The position numbers and the translations under genes are program-made. DNA of 64,000 nt from NCBI GenBank assembly GCA_964017045.1, contig OZ024798.1:27952347-28016346 (forward strand), read 5' to 3'. This DNA comes from Omphiscola glabra (lineage: Eukaryota > Mollusca > Gastropoda > Lymnaeidae). This document shows, in pieces, positions 12,265 through 23,033 of the stretch (position 1 is its first letter; every line of letters starts with the position of its first letter). The notes below the pieces were generated by a model. That model searched no databases. It was not told the DNA's origin and saw nothing but the letters and a program-made list of their open reading frames with translations.

Positions 12265-13130
12265 GCAAGTACAGCGCCGACTCCCCAATAAAAAGGGAGT
12301 TAATAGTCGTAAGGATAGCCTGGGAAACTTGAGTTATCACACAGTAATTAATCGTCTTGGAAGCGCTATCGCAGCCTTTCATCTCTCCCATACTCTCACC
12401 TCCAAGTCCCCGAGGAGCATTTCAAAGATTCCTGGAAATGGGGCATGAATAATTTGCGTTCGAGGCTTGTCACATCCAGTCATAAGTTATGAGAGGGACG
12501 GCCACAGGATGGCGGGCACTTAACCGTGCCTGGAATAGTATGCTTCGAGTACAGATGGAGTGCAGATATGCGCCGCAGCTTGGGGGATTAGTAGAGTTGT
12601 TCTGTCGATCGTCACTTCGTTGGTGAAATTAAATGGATGTAACAAAATTTTCAGCTTTGCAAAAAACAACAACAAAATATACATTTAAAAGAAATAATAA
12701 TAAAACAAGACAGAAAACCATTAGGAAACAGCGGGTTAAGCTCTAGTTCCTCCGCCCCTCACCAACCCCAGGCGCCCCCCCCCCCCCCCGAAAACCTATA
12801 TACCGATGGTGTCCAACTTCAGAGGTACTTCTTTCTTTTTTAAAAACATTCAATAAAGACTTACATGTTGATGCGCCAAAGAACCTTGCTGTCATAATTA
12901 ACCATTGGTAAGATTTATTTGATACCACTTAACTCTAAACCCCCCAACAAGTGAAACACACATGCAAGATTTATTTTTGTTTTGGGGGTGGGGGGATACT
13001 TAAGCATTCCTATACGCTAAACCAGGGAGAGAGATCGAGAGCGTGACCCATTTCTGTTAATTGACCGGTGAGTTGGTGCTTTACCGTTAGGTGCTTTACC
13101 GTTAGGTGCTTTCAAAACTCATGTGGTGCT
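12265..13130. other. unique spacer
   Basis: Unique DNA. The part at 12290-12640 is of balanced composition with no ORF and could be regulatory. A poly-C run is at 12775-12789, followed by AT-rich DNA and two copies of GTGCTTTACCGTTAG just before the next array. Confidence 0.4.
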
Positions 13131-13547
13131 TTTATCTGCTATAATATTAGGTTTTATTATCTGCTATAACATAAGGTTCTATAACCTGCTATAATATTAG
13201 GTTCTATTATCTGCTATAACATAAGGTTCTATAATATTCTATAATCTTAGGTTCTATAATCTGCTGTAATAAAAGGTTATATAATCTTCTATAATATTAG
13301 GTTTTATTATCTGCTGTAATATAAGGCTCTATTATCTGCTGTAATATAAGATGCTATTATCTGCTGTAATATAAGGTTCCATTATCTTCTGTATAATAAG
13401 GTTCTATTATCTGCTGTAATATAAGGTTCTATTATCTGCTGTAATATAAGGTTCTATTATCTGCTGTAATAAAAGGTTCTATTATCTGCTGTAATATAAG
13501 GTTCTATTATCTGCTGTAATATAAGGTTCTATTATCTCCTGTAATAC
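13131..13547. repeat. 25-bp minisatellite
   Basis: About 16 copies of a 25-bp unit, TTCTATTATCTGCTGTAATA plus ATAAGG. It is degenerate on the left (with shortened units) and regular on the right. Diverged edges with a homogeneous core are typical of arrays that evolve by unequal exchange. Confidence 0.93.
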
Positions 13548-13558
13548 GCATCTTTTAT

Positions 13559-14080
13559 GTGCCGTATCAAAGCGGACTTCTGTCTTCAGTAATATTAGTT
13601 TTTGTATGTGCTATGACAGCAGGAGCATTTATATGTAGAAAAGAAGAGTTAATTTGCTGGAATACGGCTATAAAAATATTGGCTGGTATCTATCGTTACG
13701 CTAGATGTCGTAACAGTCATAACATAAGATGTTTTGTTAACTGCCAGATTAAATGTGACAGTAACAGTCATAACATAAGATGTCTTGTTAACTGCCAGAT
13801 TAAATGTGACAGTAACAGTCATAACATAAGATGTCTTGTTAACTGCCAGATTAAATGTGATAGTAACAGTCATAACATTAGATGTCTTGTTAACTGCCAG
13901 ATTAAATGTGACAGTAACAGTCATAACATTAGATGTCTTGTTAACTGCCAGATTAAATGTGATAGTAACAGTCATAACATAAGATGTTTTGTTAACTGCC
14001 AGATTAAATGTGATAGTAACAGTCATAACATTAGATGTCTTTTTAACTGCCAGATTAAATGTGACGGATTAATGACGTAA
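13559..14080 (+). other. ORF over 51-bp repeat, coding status doubtful
   Basis: A 173-codon ORF starts at ATG 13559. The N-terminal part has a hydrophobic stretch (about residues 8-23) that resembles a signal peptide. The rest is seven 17-residue repeats with the pattern R-C-x3-C-x3-C. The unit length of 51 bp keeps the frame open. Against a real gene, the hydrophobic leader is itself decayed sequence of the preceding 25-bp array, the minus strand is open over the same array, and no promoter, splice site or poly(A) signal is evident. Confidence 0.15.
13710..14065. repeat. 51-bp minisatellite, seven copies
   Basis: Seven near-identical 51-bp units beginning GTAACAGTCATAACATAAGA and ending in CAGATTAAATGTGACA. 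The variable positions are few: ATA/ATT, CTT/TTT and GAC/GAT. Confidence 0.95.
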
Positions 14081-15022
14081 TTAAATGGAATATCTCTATT
14101 GTGTTTCTTCATTTCTTTTAATGCTTCCAAACAGAAGTGGAAGATAATTCGCAGACCTCGTAGGTTAGAGTCTGGGGGCTCTAAGAAATTTTAATGAGAA
14201 CTGTGATATACTAGCATAAATACTAACATACGAACTCTACAGGGTCGAAACTGAAGATATGCAACACCCCTCTGAACCCTCCAAAGGCGGAAAAAACAAG
14301 TTAAAGAATTGGCGTCCAGCGACAATCGATGGGCTGGCCAATCACAGATCACACAAGGGTAACCCACCAAATCTGGCGAGTGCATCGTCTGCGCACGTCT
14401 TCCTGTGGCGCATCGTATGCTGTGTGGCGCATGCACGAGAATCCACGAGGGAGCACTCGACAAGTCATCTTCCCTGAGTCGTGGCTTTGATCAGCTCTCA
14501 CACAAAGCTGGCAGCTAAGTGGATTAACCGCCGACTCGTGCGGGGGAGCCAGAGTTTAATGAGAACGGGGGGCAACTTAACGCCATCTTGGTTAGTCTTT
14601 GAGCGGGATCAAATGGCGGGTTATCATTTAGTTAAACTGAAGCTTCCGATACGACGCGGTGGTCGCAAACCGAAAAACGAAATAATTCATTAAACTTAAT
14701 TTACGTAGACGAGAGTCGTCAACAATAGTTAGGGTTCATGTTCGCTCCCCGACTCTCTCTGTCTGTACTTCTTTACGTCCTATCTTTTAATTTTCTTTGT
14801 GTTCTAAAATAGTTCCTATTTTACAGCTTTTCACTCGTTACTATCTTTTCGTTATGGCTGACAAAGAGTGTGTGTGGGGGGGGGGGGGGGCGTATGAAGC
14901 GTTCATCCCTGGGTGGCACTTGTTGTCACTGTTTTGAGGGTGACCGACCTTTTCGGACAAATAAAGACCCGGAGGGGGGGGGAGACAAAAAATGTGCCAA
15001 GCCCGGGTGGCACTAACCATAG
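14066..15022. other. unique spacer, part GC-balanced
   Basis: The part at 14240-14690 is balanced-composition unique DNA with overlapping short ORFs on both strands (14259-14477 +, 14191-14463 -, 14481-14693 +). None has a domain or splice frame. It includes CGCCATCTTGGTTAG at 14580, a YY1-type word. A G run lies at 14876-14890. Confidence 0.4.
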
Positions 15023-15186
15023 CATGGTTGTGTCATAGGTATACAAGCAATAATGGTTGTGTCATAGGTATACAAGCTGTAATGTTTGTGTCATAGGTAT
15101 ACAAGCTGTAATGGTTAATTCATAGGTATACAAGCTGTAATGGTTGTGTCATAGGTATACAAGCTGGAATGGTTGTGTCATGTGTA
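15023..15186. repeat. 29-bp minisatellite
   Basis: Five to six copies of a 29-bp unit with core GTCATAGGTATACAAGCTGT followed by AATGGTTGT. Confidence 0.93.
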
Positions 15187-15259
15187 TGAAACATGGAACA
15201 CTGAATCCTAGTTTGAATGTTATTGAGTGCATTCAGTCAGGTCTTATTGACAGTAATGT

Positions 15260-15396
15260 TTGGCTTAGCTGGCTGGGAGATCGTGTGGTATGGCTTAGCT
15301 GGGTGAGAGATCGTGTGGTATGGCTCAGCTGGCTGGGAGACCCTGTGGTATGGCTTAGCTGGCTGGGAGATCCTGTGGTATGGCTTAGCTGGCTGG
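15260..15396. repeat. 30-bp minisatellite
   Basis: Nearly five copies of a 30-bp unit, TGGCTTAGCTGGCTGGGAGA plus TCGTGTGGTA. One copy has GTGAGAG and two have CCTGTGG or TCCTGTGG. Confidence 0.93.
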
Positions 15397-15434
15397 GAGA
15401 TCGTTAAAATGTGATATACATATGAGGGTTTATG

Positions 15435-15508
15435 AGAGGGGAGGTGTGGATGGGTGAGGAGTGGTGTGGTGTGGGGTGGGGTGGTGTGGTGTGGGGTGGG
15501 GTGGTTAT
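15435..15508. repeat. GT/G-rich low-complexity tract
   Basis: GGTGTGGTGTGGGGTGGGG repeated irregularly. Several closely spaced GGGG runs could support a G-quadruplex. This is a compositional inference only. Confidence 0.8.
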
Positions 15509-15550
15509 GATAGAGCGACCCACAGACAGACTCAACAACAGACTCAACAA

Positions 15551-16590
15551 CAAAAGAAAGTGTCGTACACGCAAACTGATGGACATAGATGAGCAGGGAG
15601 AATGCCAGAAAAGAAAGTCTTGGACATGCAAACTGATGGACATAGATGAGCAGGGAGAATGCCAGAAAAGAAAGTCTTGGACATGCAAACTGATGGACAT
15701 AGATGAGTAGGGAGAATGCCAGAAAAGAAAGTCTTGGACATGCAAACTGATGGACATAGATGAGCAGGGAGAATGCCAGAAAAGAAAGTCTTGGACATGC
15801 AAACTGATGGACATAGATGAGCAGGGAGAATGCCAGAAAAGAAAGTCTTGGACATGCAAACTGATGGACATAGATGAGCAGGGAGAATGCCAGAAAAGAA
15901 AGTCTTGGACATGCAAACTGATGGACATAGATGAGCACGGAGAATGCCAGAAAAGAAAGTCTTGGACATGCAAACTGATGGACATAGATGAGCAGGGAGA
16001 ATGCCAGAAAAGAAAGTCTTGGACATGCAAACTGATGGACATAGATGAGCAGGGAGAATGCCAGAAAAGAAAGTCTTGGACATGCAAACTGATGGACATA
16101 GATGAGCAGGGAGAATGCCAGAAAAGAAAGTCTTGGACATGCAAACTGATGGACATAGATGAGCAGGGAGAATGCCAGAAAAGAAAGTCTTGGACATGCA
16201 AACTGATGGACATAAATGAGCACGGAGAATGCCAGAAAAGAAAGTCTTGGACATGCAAACTGATGGACATAGATGAGCACGGAGAATGCCAGAAAAGAAA
16301 GTCTTGGACATGCAAACTGATGGACATAGATGAGCAGGGAGAATGCCAGAAAAGAAAGTCTTGGACACGCAAACTGATGGACATAGATGAGCAGGGAGAA
16401 TGCCAGAAAAGAAAGTCTTGGACATGCAAACTGATGGACATAGATGAGCAGGGAGAATGCCAGAAAAGAAAGTCTTGGACACGCAAACTGATGGACATAG
16501 ATGAGCAGGGAGAATGCCAGAAAAGAAAGTCTTGGACACGCAAACTGATGGACATAGATGAGCAGGGAGAATGCAACAAAAGAAAGTGTT
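15551..16590. repeat. 57-bp minisatellite, about 18 copies
   Basis: Highly uniform 57-bp units with landmarks GATGGACATAGATGAGCAGG and CCAGAAAAGAAAGTCTTGGA. The first and last units are diverged (GTGTCGTACACGC and CAACAAAAGAAAGTGTTTT). A TAG in the third full unit (near 15705) interrupts the + frame. Both strands are otherwise open across the array (15750-16607 + and 15404-16765 -). The 19-residue repeat read on either strand has no known family. Confidence 0.96.
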
Positions 16591-17194
16591 TTATAGGTAA
16601 AGCGTAAGAGGCTTTAGGCACGTTGGAAGGGGAGGCAGAGGGGGGACTCCTTTTAAGCGCTTTGCACCCTGGACCCACCCCACTTGAACGTTCCCACTTT
16701 AAATCCACGATCACGCCAACGTGTATCAACATCAATCTACACATTTCTTTCATTTGCTTTGTCATTTTTCAAAGACAGAAAAAATAGATGTGTATGCAAT
16801 TATCAGCCTGTTCTCAACAGCACCCCTGCCCCCACCCTTTTTTTTAAACATCCCCAACCAAAGCAACTCCCCCCTCCCATAAAAACACATACACTTTCAG
16901 GATTATTGCTACATTATCTGAACATTTTCTGTTCTTGTAAATTTCTCTTCTCGTTTTCACATACTTACTATATTTCAGAATTTTGTAGGCAAAGGGCGTG
17001 GAGGAGGCATAGTTTTTTGTTTTCCCTTAAGTTTTTTTCCCCTCATTGTCAAGAGTGGGGACACTTGAACGTTACCTCGGGGGTCAGACATCAGAGAGCA
17101 CAAATGCCTTCATTTAACGGATTTCTATTTGTACTTGGACGGTAACACGCTTCTCCACGACCCTCGTAATAGGCCGTCGTTTCAAAGCGAGGCT

Positions 17195-17345
17195 CCGCGA
17201 CTGCGCACATTTAAAAGACATAACATGGCCGCCATTAGGGGGAGGAAGACGGAGACACGGGGGCCAAAAATTGGGGGATTATCTGAACGTACTGGTTTAC
17301 CTGAGGCTGACTTAGCGAATGGGATAGTTGGGGAAATCAGTTTAT
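17195..17345. promoter_or_regulatory. candidate regulatory site with YY1-type core
   Basis: ACATGGCCGCCATTA at 17223-17237 matches the classic palindromic YY1-type motif. A GCGCAC word lies 20-30 bp upstream. The stretch is GC-richer than its surroundings. Function is inferred from the motif only. Confidence 0.3.
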
Positions 17346-17537
17346 AATGTTTATCTTTTAACCCTTAATATTATGGGGATTAAATTATATTTATTATCTA
17401 AGCTCATTGGTTTTTATACAAATATTTATTTTTTATTGATATAATTTATATATTATTGATATAATGGTTTACTAAATTATTCTTACTGCCCTCTTGGACA
17501 CTACTTCTCGGCTAAGTGCTATTTTTTAAAATATTTT

Positions 17538-17654
17538 TAAATTTTATTCGTTTTTTTCTGTTCGTTCGCTGATGAAGGCTTCCTGCCGACACGTTCGTTG
17601 TTTTTGTTGCGTTCCTTTTTTCAGGTTTAACCTTACTTTGTTTCACTAATTTCT
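17538..17654 (+). mobile_element. dispersed repeat, copy A (GAAGGC...GCCGACACG family)
   Basis: This is nearly identical over about 115 bp to the reverse complement of 36961-37080. Both carry GAAGGCTTCCTGCCGACACG and, further on, TTGCGTTCC and CAGGTTTAACCTTAC. Shorter relatives sharing the GCCGAAACGT-type core occur near 24838, 49065 and 60725. I infer a dispersed (probably retrotransposed) repeat whose class I cannot assign. Confidence 0.65.
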
Positions 17655-17849
17655 TACAGTAGGTAGGCTAGTCCAGTAAATGCAGTACCTTAAAAATGAG
17701 ATAAATAATATGTGTGCTGGTACAAAAAAAATTGAGCGTTATATTTATTTTAAAATATGATTAAATTGTAACTTGTTTCGTTCTAATAAAAGATTAATGC
17801 ATGTATGTGTCTGCAGAACATAAGTCATTTAATATGATACATAAAACTC

Positions 17850-18169
17850 AAGTGTAGCGGTGTAAAATCATCCAGGTCAGTAGGAAATCAAGTGTAGCGG
17901 TGTAAAATCATCCAGGTCAGTAGGAAATCAAGTGTAGCGGTGTAAAATCATCCAGGTCAGTAGGAAATCAAGTGTAGCGGTGTAAAATCATCCAGGTCAG
18001 TAGGAAATCAAGTGTAGCGGTGTAAAATCATCCAGGTCAGTAGGAAATCAAGTGTAGCGGTGTAAAATCATCCAGGTCAGTAGGAAATCAAGTGTAGCGG
18101 TGTAAAATCATCCAGGTCAGTAGGAAATCAAGTGTAGCGGTGTAAAATCATCCAGGTCAGTAGGAAATC
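17850..18169. repeat. eight identical 40-bp tandem units
   Basis: Exactly eight copies of a 40-bp unit (AAGTGTAGCGGTGTAAAATC followed by ATCCAGGTCAGTAGGAAATC). I see no substitutions between copies. The array starts and ends abruptly on unit borders. Confidence 0.97.
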
Positions 18170-18218
18170 AACAAAGATTTTTGTTTAATCCTTTATATTT
18201 TAACTTCGCCTTTGCTCG

Positions 18219-18646
18219 TGTCTGGCTGTCTGTCTGGCTGTCTGTCTGGCTGGCTGGCTGGCTGGCTGTCTGGCTGGCTGGCTGGCTGGCTGTCTGGCTG
18301 GCTGGCTGGCTGGGTGGCTGTCTGGCTGGCTGTCTGGCTGGCTGTCTGGCTGTCTGGCTGGCTGTCTGGCTGTCTGGCTGGCTGGATGGCTGTCTGGCTG
18401 GCTGTCTGGCTGGCTGGCTGTCTGGCTGTCTGGCTGGCTGGCTGTCTGGCTGGCTGGCTGGATGTCTGGCTGGCTAGCTGGCTGGCTGTCTGTCTGTCTG
18501 GCTGGCTGGCTGGCTGTCTGGCTGTCTGGCTGGCTGTCTGGCTGGGTGGCTGGCTGGCTGTCTGTCTGGCGGGCTGTCTGGCTGGCTGTCTGTCTGGCTG
18601 GCTGGCTGGCTGTCTGTCTGGCTGTCTGTCTGGCTGGCTGGCTGGC
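18219..18646. repeat. TGGC/TGTC tetranucleotide array
   Basis: About 107 copies of a 4-bp unit switching between TGGC and TGTC, with occasional TGGA, TAGC or TGGG variants. The ORFs across it (for example 18212-18688) are repeat artefacts. Confidence 0.95.
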
Positions 18647-19690
18647 GAGACCTTCGGGCGACTAAGTGACCCACTTCACGTCAACTGATCGATCTGAAAC
18701 TTAACACACAGACTCATTACCGAATGCAGCACATTCTTTCACACAGGGGTAACCAACCGATTGTCCGATGTGTCTATTGTGTCTGATGTGTCCGATGTGC
18801 CTGGTGTGTCTTATGTTTTTACAGTTAACATTGCTAAAAAGAGAAAAGGCTTCATTGGGCTTTGCTTCGTATCATTCCGAGAGAATATGCCAACCATCTG
18901 GAACAATTGAAAAATGTGTCATTTGCGATATAACGTTATGATTTCTCAGTCTCTCCCCAACCACCCCCCTCTGTGACACACACACACACTCGCACACACA
19001 CACACGCACACACACACACACAAATCAACCAAACAGCGACTGGACTAAGCAGCAGTCATTAATACCCCAGTTAAACTGTTTTTTTTTTTCAAGTGTTGAG
19101 GTGTTAATCTTCAAGATGAACGATCTACGGAGCAGCGCCCCCACACCAACTTGAGCTATTGTTGGCTCAATTGGTCGTGACATGCGCGGCGAGACCCGGG
19201 CCACCTTCTGACTGATAGACGCGGTAGGGGTAAAATGAACGAGGGTGATAAAAACTGTTATAGCACCGGATAAAAATGTCGAAATATCTACGCTAAATTA
19301 TTAAGGACGGGGTGCTAAAACAACGCGCAGGGTGATGTGTAACATTGATGCCATAATAAGGTATCGGGTTTAATAAGTCGTCACTGGCAGAGGCCGTAGC
19401 GTCTTATCTGAAGGTGTTTTTTTTTTTATAAAGCTGTGGGCTTAGAGAATTAACAGGGGCCAACACTTTGATAGAAATGACTTGTTTTTATCATTGTTAT
19501 TATGATGATTGCACCCGTCCAGCAAGCCGGGCTCGTTTCCGTATTGTCTACTGCTTGTTATATAAAAACAAAATAGTTCTTTGGCACGTCATTGTACATT
19601 TAACATGGACAATAACAAAGTGACGCAATGTACTCAATACACAAAGAAAAAAAGGGGAGGGGGTATCTTTAAAACATGCTCAGAGACATT
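18647..19690. other. unique DNA, part of candidate regulatory type
   Basis: It contains a CA-dinucleotide tract at about 18977-19021. Unique balanced-composition DNA at 19125-19420 has many short AT/CG-mixed words (ATAAAAAC, GATAAAAATG, TAATAAG) and no ORF. This is plausible regulatory DNA upstream of the exon at 20013, but unproven. Confidence 0.35.
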
Positions 19691-19691
19691 T

Positions 19692-19885
19692 ATACAAAGG
19701 TAGTCGAATCAGAGAAAAAGACGGGAAAGATAACATCAAAGAGTGGACGGGATTAAAACTAGGCGATGCTATGCGTAGTGCCGAAGACCGGGAGGAATGG
19801 AGAAGAATAGTTTTTATGTCATCTGTGGCGCCCCAACGTTCCAAGGACTAAGGGACATGATGATGATGATGATAATGAATCGAAT
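19692..19885 (+). mobile_element. 5'-truncated LINE, ORF2 C-terminal end
   Basis: Codons 19729-19851 encode a 40-residue fragment beginning DNIKEWTGL, continuing with AEDREEWRRIV and closing at TAA 19849. This is the pattern known from the extreme C-terminus of non-LTR retrotransposon ORF2 (basic stretch, EWTGL, then RxEWR). It is followed within 10 bp by a (TGA)n-type tail (19858-19877), the usual 3' end of such copies. Everything 5' is missing. The clade is not assignable from so little sequence. Confidence 0.72.
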
Positions 19886-20012
19886 CAAATATTCTCATCA
19901 CAACATAATCAATCCCAATCTCATAAGGTCAAAGAAAACCTCGTACGTCCATTCAAATTATTTAACTAAATCTCATGTGTTGATCTTTTCTTTCTCCCTC
20001 CATCTCTTTCAG

Positions 20013-20091
20013 GGATTACACAGTCCTCAGTATTTTACTGAAAAACTCCAACACAGCTCTGATCACAATGGAAACTATAGCAGTACAAACG
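20013..20091 (+). CDS. internal coding exon of unrecognised gene
   Basis: A 79-bp exon is preceded by a strong polypyrimidine tract and AG (19984-20012). It is followed by the textbook donor GTGAGT at 20092. Reading from GGA at 20013 gives 26 full codons, beginning GLHSPQYFTEKLQ and ending NYSSTN. One extra G at 20091 leaves a phase-1 intron. The next exon at 29927 starts with the GT that completes that codon to GGT (Gly). The peptide is hydrophilic, rich in Ser, Asn and His, and probably disordered. I do not recognise the family. Upstream exons are not identified. In frame, the sequence is open upstream to about 19797, but that part includes the acceptor tract and is intronic. Confidence 0.65.
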
Positions 20092-20099
20092 GTGAGTAA

Positions 20100-20652
20100 T
20101 TAGATCAGTTAAACAATTCAGCTTTTTTTTTGTAGGCTTCTTAACCAGCCGTGGTTTGGAGCCGGTTCGGTCAGGTTCGTACGAACCGTTAGTTCAAAAT
20201 AATTTTGATTTTTTTGTTGCTAATTTGTTTGCTTATTTATTTGCTGTTTCTTTATGTACTAAAAAGACTATTCTAAAGACTTCTTACGAAACAAAAAATA
20301 AATAGAAAAAACTTGCTCTATTTGACTTCAAACATTTAAAAATGACCTGGCGGATGGACCCGAAACTCCGTTGTAGGAGCTTCGTGGGCCCAGACGCGAG
20401 ATCCCTTAATCGTAATTTGACTGACTGTGGCGGTGACCGATATGGCATAAGGGGACATACTATCTGCGAACCCTTTGTTACGAATTTGGCAATACACCGC
20501 TGTTCTTAACAAATAGGACTGAAAAGGATACCAATGAAACGAAACTATCTTTTAAATAGTCATCAATTAAGTTGTTTTTTTAAAAGTGTAAATGCGTTTA
20601 TAAATAACTCTATTTATAGACTCTTTAAACTGATGTTAATTAGATCTGACTT
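20100..20652. other. unique intronic DNA with palindromic segment
   Basis: Includes the perfect 14-bp palindrome GGTTCGTACGAACC at 20174-20187 and an imperfect hairpin (CCGAAACTCC ... GGAGCTTCG) at about 20360-20383. These features suggest a decayed DNA transposon or dispersed repeat, but I found no matching termini or target duplication. Confidence 0.3.
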
Positions 20653-21173
20653 TTAACTTTATGCTCTCTCGTAACTTTATGCTCTCTGGTAGCTTTATGC
20701 TCTCTGGTAACTTTATGCTCTCTGGTAACTTTATGCTCTCTGGTAACTTTATGCTCTCTGGTAGCTTTATTCTTGCTCTCTGGTAACTTTATGCTCTCTG
20801 GTAACTTTATGCTCTCTGGTAACTTTATGCTCTCTGGTAACTTTATGCTCTCTGGTAGCTTTATGCTTGCTCTCTGGTAACTTTATGCTCTCTGGTAACT
20901 TTATGCTCTCTGGTAGCTTTATGCTTGCTCTCTGGTAACTTTATGCTCTCTAGTAACTTCATGCTCTCTGGTAACTTTATGATCTCTGGTAACTTTATGC
21001 TCTCTCGTAACTTTATGCTCTCTGGTAACGTTATGCTCTCTGGTAACTTTATGCTCTCTGGTAACTTTATGCTCTCTGGTAACTTTATGCTCTCTGGTAA
21101 CTTTATGCTCTCTGGTAGCTTTATGCTTGCTCTCTGGTAACTTTATGCTCTCTGGTAACTTTATGCTCTCTGG
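20653..21173. repeat. 18-bp minisatellite
   Basis: About 28 copies of GTAACTTTATGCTCTCTG, with GTAGC variants. Four longer units carry an inserted TTGCT-type segment (near 20772, 20863, 20922 and 21126). The spacing of these longer units indicates block duplication. Confidence 0.95.
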
Positions 21174-22060
21174 ACGGCTTCAAAACTATCCGGTGTTTTA
21201 AAAGAAAAGGCATCCGTCCGATCACCGAGACGAGAGGGCGAGCTCTGTGTACTCATTAAAGCATCTCGTACACTCATCATCACTTTCATTAGCTGCTCCA
21301 TCGTTACCCGGGCCCCCTCAGCCTTCATTAAGACCCCCAGCAACAAGGCGGGCCCGTGTCTTCACAACAGACCCTCTTGATAAAGTTGCTCGCGAGACTC
21401 GAGTGGGCGCACAAAGTAGCGGAAATTGTAAAAAAAAAAATGGTTTAAAAAATGAGGACGGGAACAGCATGAAATGAAAAGCGCTGAAGAGAGAGGCTAC
21501 ATTTTCGTAGCAAATAAAAAACTTGGTCCAAAGCCTAAAGTAGTCAGGATACGAAAGAAATAATAACTTTCTTGTATTTTGATTTTTTTAAAACAGATAT
21601 TATTTAGTTTCCGGGAAATTTTCTCAACCTCTTTTGCTAATTCGCGTTGAAATGACTAAGATCAGTCAGAAATAATTTTATAGCTAGAAAGAAGTTTCAC
21701 GCGTTAAATATTTCATTTAACTAAAGGTCATTTTAAAATACTTTGTGTTAACTTGGCTTTTGTTCGTGGCTGGCTTGCTGGCAAAATCTTCGGACGGCTA
21801 CTCGACCCACTTCCTGTCAACCTATGGAGCTGAACCTTGGCACACAGACTCGTTGCCAATGACAACACATTCTATCAAATTTTTAACCCCATCCTCTTAC
21901 CCCCAAAATCAGTTTTTTCCTGTTTTTAAGGGGAAGATGAAGGAAATATGAAGCCAATGATTTCAAGAAATAAAATTCCCGATCACTGCGCTAAATGAGA
22001 TTCTTAAAACAAAAGTATCGCAAGTACGTTTGGTGCGTAATATTTTCTTTTGTTTTTTCG
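21174..22060. other. unique intronic DNA
   Basis: The part at 21190-21420 is balanced-composition unique DNA with overlapping short ORFs (21161-21346 -, 21247-21477 +) and no domain. The remainder is AT-rich. The ORF at 21745-21951 has a hydrophobic start but no splice or promoter support. Confidence 0.35.
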
Positions 22061-22210
22061 GAAATAGTTGGTGAAATAGTTGGTGAAATAGTTGGTGAAA
22101 TAGTTGGTGAAATAGTTGGTGAAATAGTTGGTGAAATAGTTGGTGAAATAGTAGGTGAAATAGTTGGTGAAATAGTTGGTGAAATAGTTGGTGAAATAGT
22201 TGGTGAAATA
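22061..22210. repeat. 12-bp minisatellite
   Basis: Twelve to thirteen copies of GAAATAGTTGGT, with one GTAGGT variant at about 22151. Both strands are open (EIVG / SPTI tetrapeptides) because of the 12-bp period. Confidence 0.95.
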
Positions 22211-23033
22211 AATCTGCGGTGTAAAAGCGGGTGGGTCATAAGAATATTAATATAGTTCAGGGGCGTGGAGAAAAATGTGCAGTTGCGAACCTTGGTGTGG
22301 GGGGGGGGGGAGTACAAATTGGGATTCTTGTAAAGTGAGTTACTTGTATGCATGTTTTGCAAATGTTTGGCCACATCCTCATTGCTCGATGTTACATTTT
22401 ATAAAGGATTTATTCCAAAGTATCTTTGTTTTTTTTTTTGTTTTTTAGGGGTTGTTTAGTTTTTTGTTTACATTTTGGTTGAAGCCATGATTCAGGATGC
22501 TTAAAAAAAAAAGGAAAGTAAGTCAAATAAAGTTTCAAAAGAACATATTTATGGACGACACGAGAACATGTCCGGAGGTTCGTCACTAATTAGAAATTAA
22601 CTAATGAAAAAAAAGGGGGAGTAATCGTGTGTATTGGACTTAACTCTTGTAATGGCTCTTCTAGTGTTGGACTGCGACAAAGCAACATAAACAACAACAA
22701 CAACAACAGCAACAACAACAACAAAACGAAAAGAAAAGTACATTCTTATGAGTATAAATTAAATTAACATGATATCTATGTTTACGTATCTTACCTAAGA
22801 ATGAAAGAAAAGTTTAAGATAGGACACAAGTCCCTGTGTATTGGAAAACTAGTTCAACCGCTAAAGAATCAACTTTTTGTGATAAACGTTAGTATAATAT
22901 TTATAACCTCTTCACCAGGTAAAATAATTCTTGGTGCAATATCAAGGTAGGCAACACGATGTTTTCCAACCGCCTCCCCCACCTATCCCCTCCCCCCCCC
23001 CCATGTTTTAATATTATTTTTAAATATTTGTAA
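22211..23033. other. unique intronic DNA with microsatellites
   Basis: A G run at about 22299-22310, a (CAA)n microsatellite at about 22690-22725 and a poly-C run at 22993-23002. Otherwise it is AT-rich single-copy sequence with no gene-like signal. Confidence 0.45.

Larger units (their letters stand above)
16591..17849. other. unique spacer with one chance-sized ORF
   Basis: The ORF at 16684-17145 (+, 153 codons) is low-complexity Phe/Ser/Pro-rich, as expected from pyrimidine-rich DNA, and has no domain. The overlapping ORF at 17129-17347 covers the YY1-like region. From 17350 to 17540 the DNA is strongly AT-rich. Confidence 0.4.

Noticed and set aside
15404..16765. 453-codon minus-strand ORF and overlapping 347- and 331-codon ORFs
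   Set aside because: They are generated by the 57-bp array (57 is divisible by three). Three frames are open at once and no unique domain is attached.
16684..17145. 153-codon ORF as a protein gene
   Set aside because: It is low-complexity Phe/Ser/Pro content from pyrimidine-rich DNA, with no domain, Kozak context or splice support.
17560..17600. Hammerhead ribozyme
   Set aside because: CTGATGA is present, but the GAAA core is GACA in both long copies, and stem II would begin with a mismatch. It is kept only as a structural hint in the findings.
18219..18646. Telomeric or centromeric satellite
   Set aside because: The TGGC/TGTC tetramer is not a telomere repeat, and no single satellite family recurs across the window.
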